DNA from: VAZQ01 sp963744275
GTDB taxonomy: Bacteria > Pseudomonadota > Alphaproteobacteria > Rhizobiales > Xanthobacteraceae
Assembly: GCA_963744275.1 (NCBI GenBank)
Contig: CAVUSX010000024.1
Coordinates: 1 to 64,000, forward strand
Direction of reading: 5' to 3'
DNA length: 64,000 nucleotides
Position 1 is the first letter of the stretch; each line of letters starts with the position of its first letter. The position numbers and the translations under genes are program-made. This document shows positions 18,848-31,284 of the stretch, piece by piece. A model generated the notes under the pieces. That model ran no database searches and was not told the origin of the DNA. It saw only the letters and a list, made by a program, of their open reading frames with translations.

Positions 18848-19936
18848 ATGACGCTTGCATCGACCCAGCGGCTCGCCACCATCCCGGTCGCTGAAGTCGC
18901 GCCGGGCGGGCAGGTCCAGCATGCTGTCGACGACCGTGCCCGCGCGCAGGCGCTGCGCGACGGCTGCCTGGCTTGGCTGCCGGGCACCGCGCGCCTGATG
19001 CTTCCCGCGGTCGATGCGGTGACGCGGCGCTGGCTCGAGCGCTCCGCCTCGCCCTATGTGGCGGAGATCGCCGCCATCGCGGCGGCGCTCGACTATTCGG
19101 GCATCTGGTTCCTCAACGGCTGCTATCAATGGGGATGCACCGCGCTGGCACGGGAGGAGGACGAGGGGATGCCGTGGCTGGTGCGTACCCTCGACTGGCC
19201 GTTTCCCGGCCTCGGCCGCCACGTCGAGATCGCGCGCATGCGCGGGCCCGCCGGCGCCTTCGACACGGTCACCTGGCCGGGCTTCGTGGGCGTCTTGACG
19301 GGATCGGCGCCCGGCCGCTTCGCGGCTTGCATCAATCAGGCGCCGCTGCGGCGGCGAACCCGGCATCCGTGGCTGCGGCCCTACGACATTGCGCGCAATG
19401 CGCTGGCGACGGCGCGCATCCGCTTCATCCCGCCCGACCATCTCCTGCGCGACGTGCTCGAGACCTGCGGCAGCTTCGGCGAGGCGCGCCATCGGCTCGA
19501 GACCACGCCGGTCGCCCGCCCGGTGATCTTTACGCTGGCCGGCTGCCGGCGCGGCGAGCGTTGCGTGATCGAGCGCACCGAGCAGGGTTTCGAGAGCCGT
19601 GATGAGGATACCGGCGCGGCCAATGATTGGCTGCGCAGCCTGCCGGCCTGGGAGGCGCGGGTGTCGAGCCAGGCCATGTTCACGCGCAGCTACGAGGAGG
19701 CGGCCGAACGCAACCTCGCCCGCAAGCAGCAGCTGGCGGCGTGGCCCGGCGCGTTCGCGGACGGCACCTTCGCGTGGGTGACCCCGCCGGTGCTCAACAC
19801 GTTCACACGGCTCGCGGTCGAGATGTGCCCGGGCAAAGGCGTGCTGCGGGCCGTCGGTTACGAGACGCTGCCGGGCTGCGAGCTGGCGCAGCCGGTGACC
19901 CATAGCCGTGAATTGAGCGCTGCAGTCTTGGCCTGA
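18848..19936 (+). CDS. Ntn-hydrolase family amidase (acid ceramidase / C45-like)
   Basis: A 362-residue intact protein. The segment GCYQWGCTALAREEDEGMPW then LVRTLDWPF has the pattern of linear-amide C-N hydrolases: an autocatalytically exposed Cys (GCTAL), followed about 15 residues later by RTLDW. FVGVLTGSAPGRFAACINQA matches the next strand pair of the fold. Such enzymes cleave N-acyl amides (ceramides, N-acylethanolamines, penicillins). A cleaved propeptide before the Cys would be unusually long (about 95 residues), as in acid ceramidases. It follows the Bug receptor gene by 59 bp in the same direction, so uptake and hydrolysis may be linked. Specificity is unknown. Confidence 0.7.
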   Translation: MTLASTQRLATIPVAEVAPGGQVQHAVDDRARAQALRDGCLAWLPGTARLMLPAVDAVTRRWLERSASPYVAEIAAIAAALDYSGIWFLNGCYQWGCTALAREEDEGMPWLVRTLDWPFPGLGRHVEIARMRGPAGAFDTVTWPGFVGVLTGSAPGRFAACINQAPLRRRTRHPWLRPYDIARNALATARIRFIPPDHLLRDVLETCGSFGEARHRLETTPVARPVIFTLAGCRRGERCVIERTEQGFESRDEDTGAANDWLRSLPAWEARVSSQAMFTRSYEEAAERNLARKQQLAAWPGAFADGTFAWVTPPVLNTFTRLAVEMCPGKGVLRAVGYETLPGCELAQPVTHSRELSAAVLA

Positions 19937-19986
19937 CCCGGCTTGGCCTGACCCGGCTTGGCCTGACCCGGCTTGGCCTGACGCGG
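19927..19986 (+). repeat. 15-bp tandem repeat x4 at the stop codon of the Ntn hydrolase
   Basis: Unit cttggcctgacccgg is present three times exactly and once with c to g. The first unit contains the last codons and the stop (TTG GCC TGA), so the array is a serial duplication of the gene's end. Confidence 0.95.
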
Positions 19987-19991
19987 CGCGA

Positions 19992-20279
19992 TCATTCCGC
20001 CGCCAGCTCGTGCGCCGGAGCGCCGTGCTCGGCCTCGCCGCTGGCGAGCGCCGCCAGGATCTGATCGACCAGCGCGCGCGCGGATTGCGCGCTCAACTCG
20101 ACCGCGACCCGCTCATGCCCGCCGTCCGCCGCATTGATGAAGTCGATGCCGAGCGCATGGTCGAGCGGCGCGTGATAGGGGTGGTCGAAATAAACGTTGG
20201 CGGTGTCGATCCGCATCCAGCCCTTGGGCCCCTTCGCGCTGCCGGTGAGGGCCGCCTTCCGCACGATGTAGGAGCACAT
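19992..20279 (-). CDS. DUF6295 family protein
   Basis: A 95-residue intact protein starting MCSYIVRKAALTGSAKGPKG, with NVYFDHPYHAPLDHALGIDF and a C-terminal helix RALVDQILAALASGE. The HPYHAPLDHALGIDF core is the recognisable DUF6295 signature; its histidines might bind metal. No function is known. Convergent with the Ntn hydrolase gene, with the tandem repeat between. Confidence 0.85.
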   Translation of the reverse strand: MCSYIVRKAALTGSAKGPKGWMRIDTANVYFDHPYHAPLDHALGIDFINAADGGHERVAVELSAQSARALVDQILAALASGEAEHGAPAHELAAE

Positions 20280-20396
20280 GTCTCGATCCTTTATGGTCGA
20301 ATTGCCGTTCTCGATCCGCGGAGGGGGATCGTAGCACGGGCCGGCGGCGGCGAAAATCCCGCCGTGCGACCGAGTGAACCGTTGGGAACGACAACC

Positions 20397-20787
20397 CTAC
20401 CGCCCACCGCGAAAACCTTCGCGGATGAGGTCGAGCCGCGATCCCGGCGTACGGCTGTCGGCGCCCGACCGCGCGGCTTTCGCCAACGCCTCCTCGCAAT
20501 CCACCCAGCCGTTGTTCCGGATCAGCCAGGTGTTGTTGTCGATGGTGCGCTGAAGACAACGGTTGCCGGTCGGAGCGACGAACAGCAGGGAGCCGGTGCT
20601 CAGATCGGCTTCGCTCCGGCGGCGGCGACGGCGAACTCACCGTCACCCGCGTCCAACTGGCCACGATGATGGCGCCCGCACAAACCGCGATGCCGAATCC
20701 GCAAGCCAGAATTGCGCGCCTGAACTCGCCCGCAAACCGGCCGGCGGCCGACGGTTTCAGAGCCGGGATCGTTTGGGTGGGGCGCAT
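20397..20787 (-). CDS. Small membrane-anchored hypothetical protein (frameshifted)
   Basis: Starts MRPTQTIPALKPSAAGRFAG, then one transmembrane segment ILACGFGIAVCAGAIIVASW, then after a one-base shift near 20620 a short periplasmic domain: LSTGSLLFVAPTGNRCLQRT, IDNNTWLIRNNGWVDCEEAL and RLDLIREGFRGGR. About 129 residues, with two cysteines that could pair. I do not recognise the family beyond similarity in style to rhizobial hypothetical proteins. Confidence 0.6.
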
Positions 20788-21075
20788 GTCGTCTCGATTC
20801 GCCGCAGCATGATGGGACTGCCGGATCGGCCCGCCTACCGCATGATGGTGTCCGGAAATCGCTGCGCAATCGTTAGCGGAAATGGTAAAGGGATCGTATC
20901 GATGGCCGTTGCCGCAAGCCCGATCATGCTTCGATGTCCCTGTTCACGTTTTGTATTGGGGCGCCATGCGGCGCTGGGCGCCATGCGGTGCTTGGGTGCT
21001 TGCGCGTCGGCGCTTTGCAGCGCTCGGGTGCCGTGCTCAGGTATGCCCGATGATCATGATTGCCGGACCCCAGCC

Positions 21076-21992
21076 ATGACGCTCATCGATCGCGCTCTGG
21101 CGTGACGGTCGCGGACGCCTGTCGGCGCTGCGCATCGCCACGCTGGCATTGTTGCTGTGGCCGATCGCGCTCGCGGTCACGGCCTGGCAGACCGAGATCA
21201 GGTTCGAGGCGCGTCCGGTCAACGACCTGATCCACCGCGCCGGGTTCTGGATGCTCATGTTCCTGCTGCTGTCGCTCGCGGTCACGCCGCTGCGGCGGAT
21301 CGCGCGCTACGGGCAGCTGGTGGACGTGCGCCGCATGATCGGGGTCGGTGCCTTCTGCTACGGAGCGGCGCATCTTTCGCTCTACATCCTGGATCAGGCG
21401 TTCGACCTCGCCCATGTGGTGAGCGAGATCGTGTTGCGGGTCTATCTCACCGTCGGCTTCACCGCCTTGCTCGGCCTCGCCGTGCTGGCGGCGACATCGA
21501 CCGATGGAATGACGCGCGCGCTCGGCGGCCTGCGTTGGCGGCGCCTGCACCAGCTGGTCTATCTCATCGCCGTATTGGCGCTCCTGCATTTCTTCCAGCA
21601 GACCAAGCTCGACGAGAGCGTGCCGACCCTGGTGACGGGGCTGTTCCTCTGGCTGGCGGGCTATCGACTCATCGCCTGGCGCTGGAAGCGGCCGGGCGAG
21701 CTGCCGACGCTGGGTGCTGCTGGCGCTGAGCGTCGCGGCTTCGGCACTGACCTTCGCGGGCGAGGCGATCGGCATCGCCATCAAGTTCAACGTCTCGCCC
21801 CTCATGGTGCTGCAGACGGCGTTCGATTTCGATCTCGACAATCTCGATATGGTGCGGCCGGGCTGGTACGTGCTGGCGGCCGGCCTCGCCGTGGTGCTGC
21901 TCGATCTCGCCTGCGCGCGCTGGCGGACGCGGCGGCCGCGCCAGCCCACGCCCGCGCGCACGCCCGCCGCGCCGGTGCGCGAGACCGTGTGA
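21076..21992 (+). CDS. msrQ: MsrQ-like heme-binding membrane subunit of methionine sulfoxide reductase (frameshifted)
   Basis: MsrQ is a ferric-reductase-like membrane b-type cytochrome that passes electrons to periplasmic MsrP, which repairs oxidised methionine. Around six hydrophobic helices are seen, with heme-ligand-type histidines in NDLIHRAGFWMLMFLLLSLA, GAAHLSLYILDQAFDLAHVV and RRLHQLVYLIAVLALLHFF. Shifts near 21098 and 21715 break the reading; MTLIDRALWRDGRGRLSALR is the reconstructed start. No msrP is found in the window, so the partner is elsewhere or the protein serves another reductase. Confidence 0.78.
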
Positions 21993-21995
21993 CGG

Positions 21996-23817
21996 TCAGG
22001 CCGACGACAGCTGATCGCGGAACTGCTCGCGGTAGAGGCGCGCATAGGGGCCGCCGCGCGCCAGCAGGGCGGCATGGGTCCCACTTTCGACGATGCGTCC
22101 GTCCTCCACCATGAAGATCACGTCGGCCTTGAGGATGGTGGAGAGCCGGTGCGCGATGACCAGGCTGGTGCGGCCGCGCATCACCACCTCGAGCGCGGAC
22201 TGGATCGAGGCTTCGTTGTGCGAATCGAGCGAGCTGGTGGCCTCGTCCAGGATCAGGATGCGCGGATCCTTGAGCAGCACGCGGGCGATCGCGAGCCGCT
22301 GGCGCTCGCCGCCCGAGAGCTTGTGGCCGCGCTCGCCCACCATGGTCTGGTAGCCGGCCGGGAGCGAGGCGATGAAGTCATGGATGTTGGCGGCCTGGGC
22401 GGCCGCGATCAGCTCCGCGTCGGTCGCCTCCAGCTTGCCGTAGCGCAGGTTCGCCGCGATGGTGTCGTGGAACAGGTAGGTCTCCTGGGCCACGATCCCG
22501 ATGTCGCGCCGCAATGAGGAAAGCGTCACGCTGCGCACGTCGATCCCGTCGATCAGGACCGCGCCGGATTTGGGGTCGAAGAAACGCGGCACCAGATTGG
22601 TGATCGTGGTCTTGCCGGCGCCGGAGGGGCCGACGAAGGCCACGGTCTGGCCGGCCGCGACCGCAAAGCTGACGTCCTGCAGCACCGGCCGGGCCTGGTC
22701 GTAGGAGAACGTCACTGCCTTGAACGCGATGTCGCCATGGACGCGCGGCAGCTCGATGGCGTCGGGGCTCTCCTGGCCGCCTTCGACCGGCATGTCGAGA
22801 TAATCGAAGATGCGCTCGAACACCGCGAGCGCGCTGACGACCTGCACCTGCACGCCGGCGAGCGCGGAAGCCGGGCGAGTAGAGCCGGCCGAAATAGGCC
22901 ACGAAGGCGACGATGGTTCCGATGGTCAGGCCGCCATGGATGGCGAGCCAGGCGCCGCCGATCCACACCAGCGCCGGCCCGATGATCACCATGGCGTTGA
23001 TGGCGCCGATGAACCAGCGGCCCACCATCACGAGGCGGATCTCCAGGTCCATGAGGCGGGTGGCGGAGGCGTAGAAACGCGCCTTCTCGAACGGCTCGCG
23101 CACGAACGACTTCATCAGGATGATGCCGGAGATCGAGAGCGTCTCCTGCGTGAGGCTCTCGATCTCGTCGCGCCGCTCGCGCGTCTGCTTGCGGATGCCG
23201 TACATGCGGCGCCCGATCGGCGAGAGCGGCAGGATCATGAGGGGGACGACCACCAGCGCCAGCAGAGCCAGCCGCCAATCCAGGATGAAGATGGTCACGA
23301 TGGTGGTCGCCATGATGGCGACGTTGGTCACGATGGTGACGAAGGTGCCGGTGACGATGTTGTCCACGTTGTCCACGTCGCTGGAGACGCGGTTCATGAT
23401 CTCGCCGGTCTTGGTGTTGGTGAAGAACGACAGCGACATGCGGTGCAGGTGCGACACCATGCTGGTGCGGATGTCGCGCATGATGCCTTCGCCGACCAGC
23501 GAGTTGAGATAGCCCTGATAGACGCCGATCACGGCGGCGAGCAGTGCGGAGCCGATCATGCCGCCGACGTCGACCAGCACCGCCGCCATCGCGCCGGAGG
23601 GGATCGCGTCGTCGATCAGGTATTTGGTGAACAGAGGCGGCAGCAGGCCGAGCACGGCGGCCGTGATGATGCAGGCGAGGGTCATGAGCTCGGCGCGCCA
23701 GTAGGGCAGGAAGAAGGCGCCGACGCGCGGCCAGTTCACCGGCTTGCGGACCTGCGGCCGCTCCGGATTGAACATGCTCGACCACATCATGCGCCCGGCC
23801 GGGCCACCCATGCTCAT
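21996..23817 (-). CDS. ABC exporter, fused permease-ATPase (frameshifted)
   Basis: Half-transporter of the MsbA/multidrug type in the inner membrane. The N-terminal half has six predicted helices (for example LACIITAAVLGLLPPLF and GSALLAAVIGVYQGYLNSL) with the coupling segment SLSFFTNTKTGEIMNRVSSD. The ATPase has Walker A VGPSGAGKTTI, Q-loop IVAQETYLF, signature KLSGGERQRLAIARVLL, Walker B ILILDEATSSLD and H-loop IAHRLST. The frame changes near 22870 between RLYSP and SALAGVQVQVV. An ATG 34 codons upstream (23919) could extend it. Its stop is four bases from the msrQ stop, convergent. Substrate unknown. Confidence 0.9.
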
Positions 23818-24025
23818 CTGTCGGGCTGCTCGCTGTTGGGGTTGCGGGGCGGCGGGCGCGAATTCGACGATTGCGCGCCCACCCGATGCATCGGCCGCGC
23901 TCCTCGAACGCGGCCGCATGCGCGTGCTGTTGACCCCAACCCCGCCGCTCCGTCAAGCCGGGGCGAGGTCGGTCGAGGAAGCGCCGCTCGGGCGGCTTCC
24001 GGCATCCAAGAGGCGGCGAGCCCGG

Positions 24026-24298
24026 CTAAAGCAGAAGATCGTTGAACTCGGGATGCTTGGCCATGTAGGCGGCCACGAACGGGCACTTCGGCACAACCTT
24101 GAGGCCGCGGGCACGGGCGGCGGCGAGCGCGCCGCGCACCAGCTGCGAGCCGATCCCGTGACCCGACATCTCGGTCGGAACCTCGGTGTGCCTGAATGTG
24201 ATCACGCCCGGCGAGAGCTCATAGTAGGCGAGCGCCAGGCGGCCATCGACCTCGAGCTCGAACCGGTGGAGGGCGGGATTGTCGCGAACGTCGGACAC
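24026..24298 (-). CDS. Small GNAT-type N-acetyltransferase-like protein
   Basis: A 90-residue intact protein of the YjdJ/GCN5-related short type. Motifs: NPALHRFELEVDGRLALAYY, FRHTEVPTEMSGHGIGSQLV (acetyl-CoA loop) and ARGLKVVPKCPFVAAYMAKH with the conserved CPFVAAY. Predicted cytosolic; the acceptor is unknown. Confidence 0.9.
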   Translation of the reverse strand: MSDVRDNPALHRFELEVDGRLALAYYELSPGVITFRHTEVPTEMSGHGIGSQLVRGALAAARARGLKVVPKCPFVAAYMAKHPEFNDLLL

Positions 24299-24318
24299 GT
24301 AGGCCTCCGGCCTCTGGG

Positions 24319-24525
24319 CTAGCGGTCCCGCTCGTCGAGCACGCCGCGCATGACCTCTCCGACGATCTTGGGCAGGTCCCGGCTCAAGCCATCGAACTTC
24401 CGCTCGAGGCCGTCAACCTTGCGCTCGATGCCGTCGAGCCTTTGCTCGACCCGATCGAGGCGGGATTTTACCGCCGCCAGATCGTCGCCGTTGCGGCGGG
24501 TCTGCTCGAGGATATGGGTGCGCAT
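24319..24525 (-). CDS. Small coiled-coil protein
   Basis: 68 residues: MRTHILEQTRRNGDDLAAVK then three heptad-like repeats RLDRVEQRLDGIERKVDGL and ERKFDGLSRDLPKIVGEVMR. The heptad spacing predicts a coiled coil. The ATG overlaps the upstream hydrolase stop as TGATG, which favours coupled translation. No known function. Confidence 0.6.
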   Translation of the reverse strand: MRTHILEQTRRNGDDLAAVKSRLDRVEQRLDGIERKVDGLERKFDGLSRDLPKIVGEVMRGVLDERDR

Positions 24526-25603
24526 CAATTGCCGCGCTGGATGTTCAGCTCGGTGTTGAAGCACACCGGCTCGCGATATTCCTTCGAGACCGTGACGAGG
24601 TCGGGATTCTCGTCCTTCATGGCCTGGAACAGCGGCTCGGTGGCGCGCCACTGCGCCACATGGCCGGCGGTCACCGGCGCGTCGTGATGCGCCGGCATGA
24701 TGACGTCGGGCTTGTAGGTGCGGGCGTGCTCGAGCGCGAGCTTGACCATCAGCGGATTGAGATAGTCGCCCGAGACGGCGACCAGCGCCAGATCGACCCG
24801 GCCCACGCGCGCCATGGCGGCGCGCTCGTAATCGGTCACCAGCCCGCCGCTGTCGCGGTAGAGGATGCGAAAGCCGTCATCGAGGGTGATCAGATACACG
24901 ATGGTGCCCTCGTCGATGACGCGCGGGCTGTTGGTGCCGCGCGCGCGGATGGTGGCGGCCTCGGCCTTCTGCTCGGGCGTGGGGGCGGGCATCAGCTCGT
25001 TGAGGGTGCGGTCCATGACGGCGGTGACCTCCTTGGCGGGCTCGCCGTGGCGCCCCAGGATCGGCTCGACCGTGAAATTGTCGAACTTCAAGAGCTCGCC
25101 CCCGCGCCCGGTCACGGTCTTGATCTGCTGCATGCGGGATCGGCTGGGTGCACAGCTTGTCGGTGGTGACGGCGGCGCCGACCAGGAGCGCCTTGGTGCG
25201 CGCCCCGATCGAGGCCGCATCCGACATATGATCGAAGTGGCCGTGACCCATCAGGATCAGGTCCGCGGTCTTGATGTCGGCGGCGGCGACGCCGAGCGGC
25301 GGATATTCGCTGCCGCGGTCGTAATAGGCGTCGAGCAGGATGATGCGGCCGTTGTAGACCAGCTCGAAATTGGAGAAGCCGATCCAGCGCACCGCCAGCG
25401 TATGCGGATTGCGCGGAAAGGCGCCGCCGGCCGCCACCAGCGTGCGGGCATGGCAGGCCGGATCGCGCGGCTCGAGCGCGGCGGCCTGATCGATGGCGTC
25501 GCTGCGCTCGGAGCGCGGATCGGTGAACGGGCGGGCCATGGCGGGGCTGGCAATCTGCACGAGGGCCGCCACGGTGGCCAAGGTCGTCAACAGTATGTCG
25601 CAT
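24525..25603 (-). CDS. Exported metallo-beta-lactamase-fold hydrolase (UlaG-like), frameshifted
   Basis: A signal peptide (ALVQIASPAMARPF) leads to an MBL-fold domain: RWIGFSNFELVYNGRIILLD, the metal motif GHGHFDHMSD, RGGELLKFDNFTVEPILGRH, a central TIVYLITLDDGFRILYRDSG and PDVIMPAHHDAPV near the end. These are the zinc-binding positions of UlaG/RNase Z-like hydrolases. The frame shifts near 25125 and near 25595, the latter just after the reconstructed ATG at 25603 (MRHILLTTLATVAAL). The substrate is unknown. Another MBL-fold gene of the same broad class lies at 56886. Confidence 0.8.
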
Positions 25604-25791
25604 GCCGTCCTCCATCGCGCGGGCTCAAGGTGGAGCGTACCGGCGAAAAGTCACGATACTGCCGACCCGGCCCAGAGATCGTCACGCATTATAGGTCAAT
25701 CACGCCCACCGCACATCCGGTCGGTTCCTGGAATGAGAGGTGGCGGCGCGCATTCCCGGCTACCGTCTTGGTCTCGGTCTCGCCGCTCCTG

Positions 25792-26205
25792 TTACCGCAG
25801 CACCTGAAAGGCTCGGTCGCGGTTACGCCCAAAACGATAGACCGCGAAGTCGTCGTCGAAGCTCGCCACCTGGGTGACGCCAATTCGTTCCATGACGGCG
25901 AAGCTCGTGCGATCGACGATGGAGAAGCTCTGATCGGGAAAGGCTTCGCCAATTGCCCAGGCGACTTCAAGGTCGACAGTGGTGGCGGGCTCGACGCGGA
26001 CCGGCCCGCGTCGGATGCTGTCCCAAAAGCGTTCGGCCCCCTGACGATGGTAGCGGCTATTGAGCAGCAACCAAGTCTCCACGACGACATGGTCGGTCGT
26101 GACGTGGTCGGTGGCGGCCTTCAAAACGGATTTTGCGCGGGCGTTGTGCCGGTCCCGCGCGACCACAGAGGCGAACCAAACGGAGGAGTCGACGAACACG
26201 CTCAA
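25792..26205 (-). CDS. vapC: VapC-like PIN-domain toxin
   Basis: PIN-domain ribonuclease, toxin of a type II pair. Acidic residues are in the expected places: FVDSSVWFASV (first Asp), TTDHVVVETWLLL (Glu), FPDQSFSIVDRTSFAVMERI (third Asp) and VASFDDDFAVYRF (last Asp). The start is inferred as TTG at 26205, because it overlaps the antitoxin stop as TTGA and places FVDSS at codon 3; no ATG or GTG gives a sensible N-terminus. About 137 residues, intact. Confidence 0.85.
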   Translation of the reverse strand: MSVFVDSSVWFASVVARDRHNARAKSVLKAATDHVTTDHVVVETWLLLNSRYHRQGAERFWDSIRRGPVRVEPATTVDLEVAWAIGEAFPDQSFSIVDRTSFAVMERIGVTQVASFDDDFAVYRFGRNRDRAFQVLR

Positions 26206-26501
26206 CGAGGGATCGCCCGCGCCCGGGGTTTGCGCCGCGGCTTGCGTCCGGTCTTGCGCAAGTAATCGGCCCATACGGCTTCGCCAATCATCTTGTCCTT
26301 GTCACGGGCAATGTCCGTCGGGGGGCCCTCGTCGATAAGATCGAAGACAATGGAAATGTCGGCCTTGGGCTTGGGCCCACCGAGGTCGCTGGCAACCAGG
26401 CGTCGCACATATTCGGCGAAGGAAATGCCGAGTTCCTCGGCACGGGCTTGGGCGCGCCGCTGCAATTCCGGGTCCATCGTGATTTGGGTTCGCGCATTCA
26501 T
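26202..26501 (-). CDS. vapB: VapB-like ribbon-helix-helix antitoxin
   Basis: 99 residues. The N-terminus MNARTQITMDPELQRRAQAR, then ELGISFAEYVRRLVASDL, is a ribbon-helix-helix DNA-binding fold; the C-terminus is charged and basic (RKTGRKPRRKPRARA), where such antitoxins wrap the toxin. The 4-base overlap with vapC indicates an autoregulated two-gene operon. A tcatgatggcgccatcatga-like palindrome just before the start (26496-26518) could be its operator. Confidence 0.85.
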   Translation of the reverse strand: MNARTQITMDPELQRRAQARAEELGISFAEYVRRLVASDLGGPKPKADISIVFDLIDEGPPTDIARDKDKMIGEAVWADYLRKTGRKPRRKPRARAIPR

Positions 26502-26656
26502 GATGGCGCCATCATGCCATCACTAAGCTGTTTCGGCAATCCTCGTCTGAAGGGCGGCGCACAGCGCTCCACTTTTCCATGCCTTCTCAGGCCAAACTTG
26601 CGCTTCGCCGGCAGGCCGGCGATTGTAACCGAAGATTTCAGGAATCGGAGGACCAG

Positions 26657-27156
26657 ATGATCGATCGCCGCCGTGCCATCCGCCTCGCGCTCGCAGCGCT
26701 GCCCGCCGTCTGGCTGGCGCGGCGGCGCGCGCCCAGCAGGGCTTCCAGCGCTTCGTTCCGTTCCTGGTCGAGCTGGCGGGCTGGAAGGCCAACAAGCCCG
26801 ACGGCATGGCGATGGAATTGGCGGGCAGCAGCATGGTCACCGCCACGCGCGCCTATGAGAAGGGCGCCGCGCACGTCAATGCCGCGGTCGTCACCGGCAT
26901 GGCGGCCCAGGGTGCGCTGGCCGCCACCAGCGCCGGGATCAAGATCGAGACCGCCGACATGCACATGAACACGTCGACCATCGACGGAATGCAGGTGACC
27001 AAGACCTATACGGTCAGCAACAAGACCGGCGCCATCATGGTGGCGCTCGGGCCGGCCGCGATGTTCACCTTGTCATACAACGGGATCGACGAGGACGAGG
27101 CGTTCGGGCTCGCCAGGAAGTTCGATTGGAAGGCCATGCAGGGGCAGGTGAAATAG
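26657..27156 (+). CDS. Exported hypothetical protein (frameshifted)
   Basis: The start MIDRRRAIRLALAALPAVWL is a twin-Arg or Sec-like signal; after a shift near 26725 it continues ARAQQGFQRFVPFLVELAGW and KANKPDGMAMELAGSSMVTA, ending KFDWKAMQGQVK. The mature part has repeated Ala/Gly-rich strands but no motif I can name. The GGAGGACC ribosome site before the ATG is good. Family unknown; periplasmic location inferred. Confidence 0.6.
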
Positions 27157-27174
27157 GCGCCGGTTGGACAGGTC

Positions 27175-27244
27175 CGTAGGGCGCAATCGCTTTATTGCGC
27201 CGCTTGGCGAGGCTGATGGCGCAATAAAGCGATTGCGCCCTACG
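27175..27244. repeat. Palindromic repeat family A, copy 2
   Basis: 27-bp perfect arms (cgtagggcgcaatcgcttta...) with a 16-base spacer cgcttggcgaggctgat. Nearly identical to copy 3 at 27905; together they bracket the isochorismatase-fold gene. Confidence 0.95.
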
Positions 27245-27297
27245 AGTGCACTGCCGTCTACGCTTGCCCTTCGGCCAAACATGCAAGAGAGAGGACA

Positions 27298-27892
27298 ATG
27301 TCGGATCTCGCAGAACAGGGCATCATCGGCGAATGGGCGGGCGTGAAGCTGCCGCCGGTGCCGGAGCTCGAACCCGTGACCGTCGATCCCAAGACGACCG
27401 CGCTCCTGGTTCTCGACATGATGAAAGGCAATTGCGGCGCGCGGCCGCGCTGCCTCGCCACCATCCCCAACGTCAGAAAGCTCCTCGAGGCGGCGCGCGC
27501 CCACGACATGATGGTGGTCTACAACTTGACCGGGGCGGGCAAGATCGAGGACATGGTCGACTCAGAGCCTCGCGCCGCGCCCGGGCGAGTTCATGGTCAA
27601 GGGCTCCGGCGGCGCCGACAAGTTCGTCAACTCCAACCTCGATGCCGGCCTCAAGGACAAGGGCATCAAGACCGTGATCGTGACCGGCACGTCGGCCCAG
27701 GGCGCGGTCGGCGGCACCACCAACGGCGCGGCGCAACGCGGCTACAAGGCGGTCGTGCCGATCGACGGCATGTCGGGGGAAGACGCTTTCAACGAGCTCT
27801 ATGCGATCTGGCACATCTACAAGGGCGGGCCGGTGAACCTCACCAGCAATGCGACGGTGACGCGGAGCGATCTGATCAAGTTCGGGGATTGA
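27298..27892 (+). CDS. Isochorismatase-fold cysteine-hydrolase-like protein lacking the catalytic Cys (frameshifted)
   Basis: Isochorismatase/nicotinamidase fold: TTALLVLDMMKGNCG holds the catalytic Asp and FMVKGSGGADKF the Lys. The nucleophile loop reads VIVTGTSAQGAVGGTTNGAA, where amidohydrolases have a Cys (GTxTNxCV); here Ala-Val is found. So cysteine-based amide hydrolysis is unlikely; a vinyl-ether hydrolase such as PhzD-type isochorismatase also lacks this Cys. The frame shifts near 27570 (SEPRAAPG to EFMVKG). Start ATG at 27298 with a GAGAGGAC ribosome site. Confidence 0.8.
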
Positions 27893-27904
27893 GCGGGCAG
27901 GGTC

Positions 27905-27974
27905 CGTAGGGCGCAATCGCTTTATTGCGCCGCTGGGCGAGGCTGATGGCGCAATAAAGCGATTGCGCCCTACG
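27905..27974. repeat. Palindromic repeat family A, copy 3
   Basis: Same 27-bp arms as copy 2; the spacer differs by a single base. Lies between the convergent ends of the isochorismatase-fold gene and uvrA, five bases from the uvrA stop, and could act as a bidirectional terminator. Confidence 0.95.
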
Positions 27975-27978
27975 GGCC

Positions 27979-31095
<3,117 letters not shown>

Positions 31096-31132
31096 GAGGC
31101 TCGCGATCGCTGGCGTAGGGGTCCCGGGCTCG

Positions 31133-31147
31133 GAACATAGGAAGAAC
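31133..31147. promoter_or_regulatory. LexA (SOS) box upstream of uvrA
   Basis: gaacataggaagaac is an exact GAAC-N7-GAAC, the alphaproteobacterial LexA operator, 38 bp before the uvrA start. It implies DNA-damage induction of uvrA. Confidence 0.85.
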
Positions 31148-31284
31148 GGGAGGACTTCGCCAGCCCCCGGTGCCCGGCCGTTCATTCTGCCGCTCGAAGC
31201 CTGGGGACAACGGTGCATTCGGCACGATACCATGGCGATCCGAGGCTATCGAAGGCGATCCAAGAACCCGGGTAGGAGAGTTTC

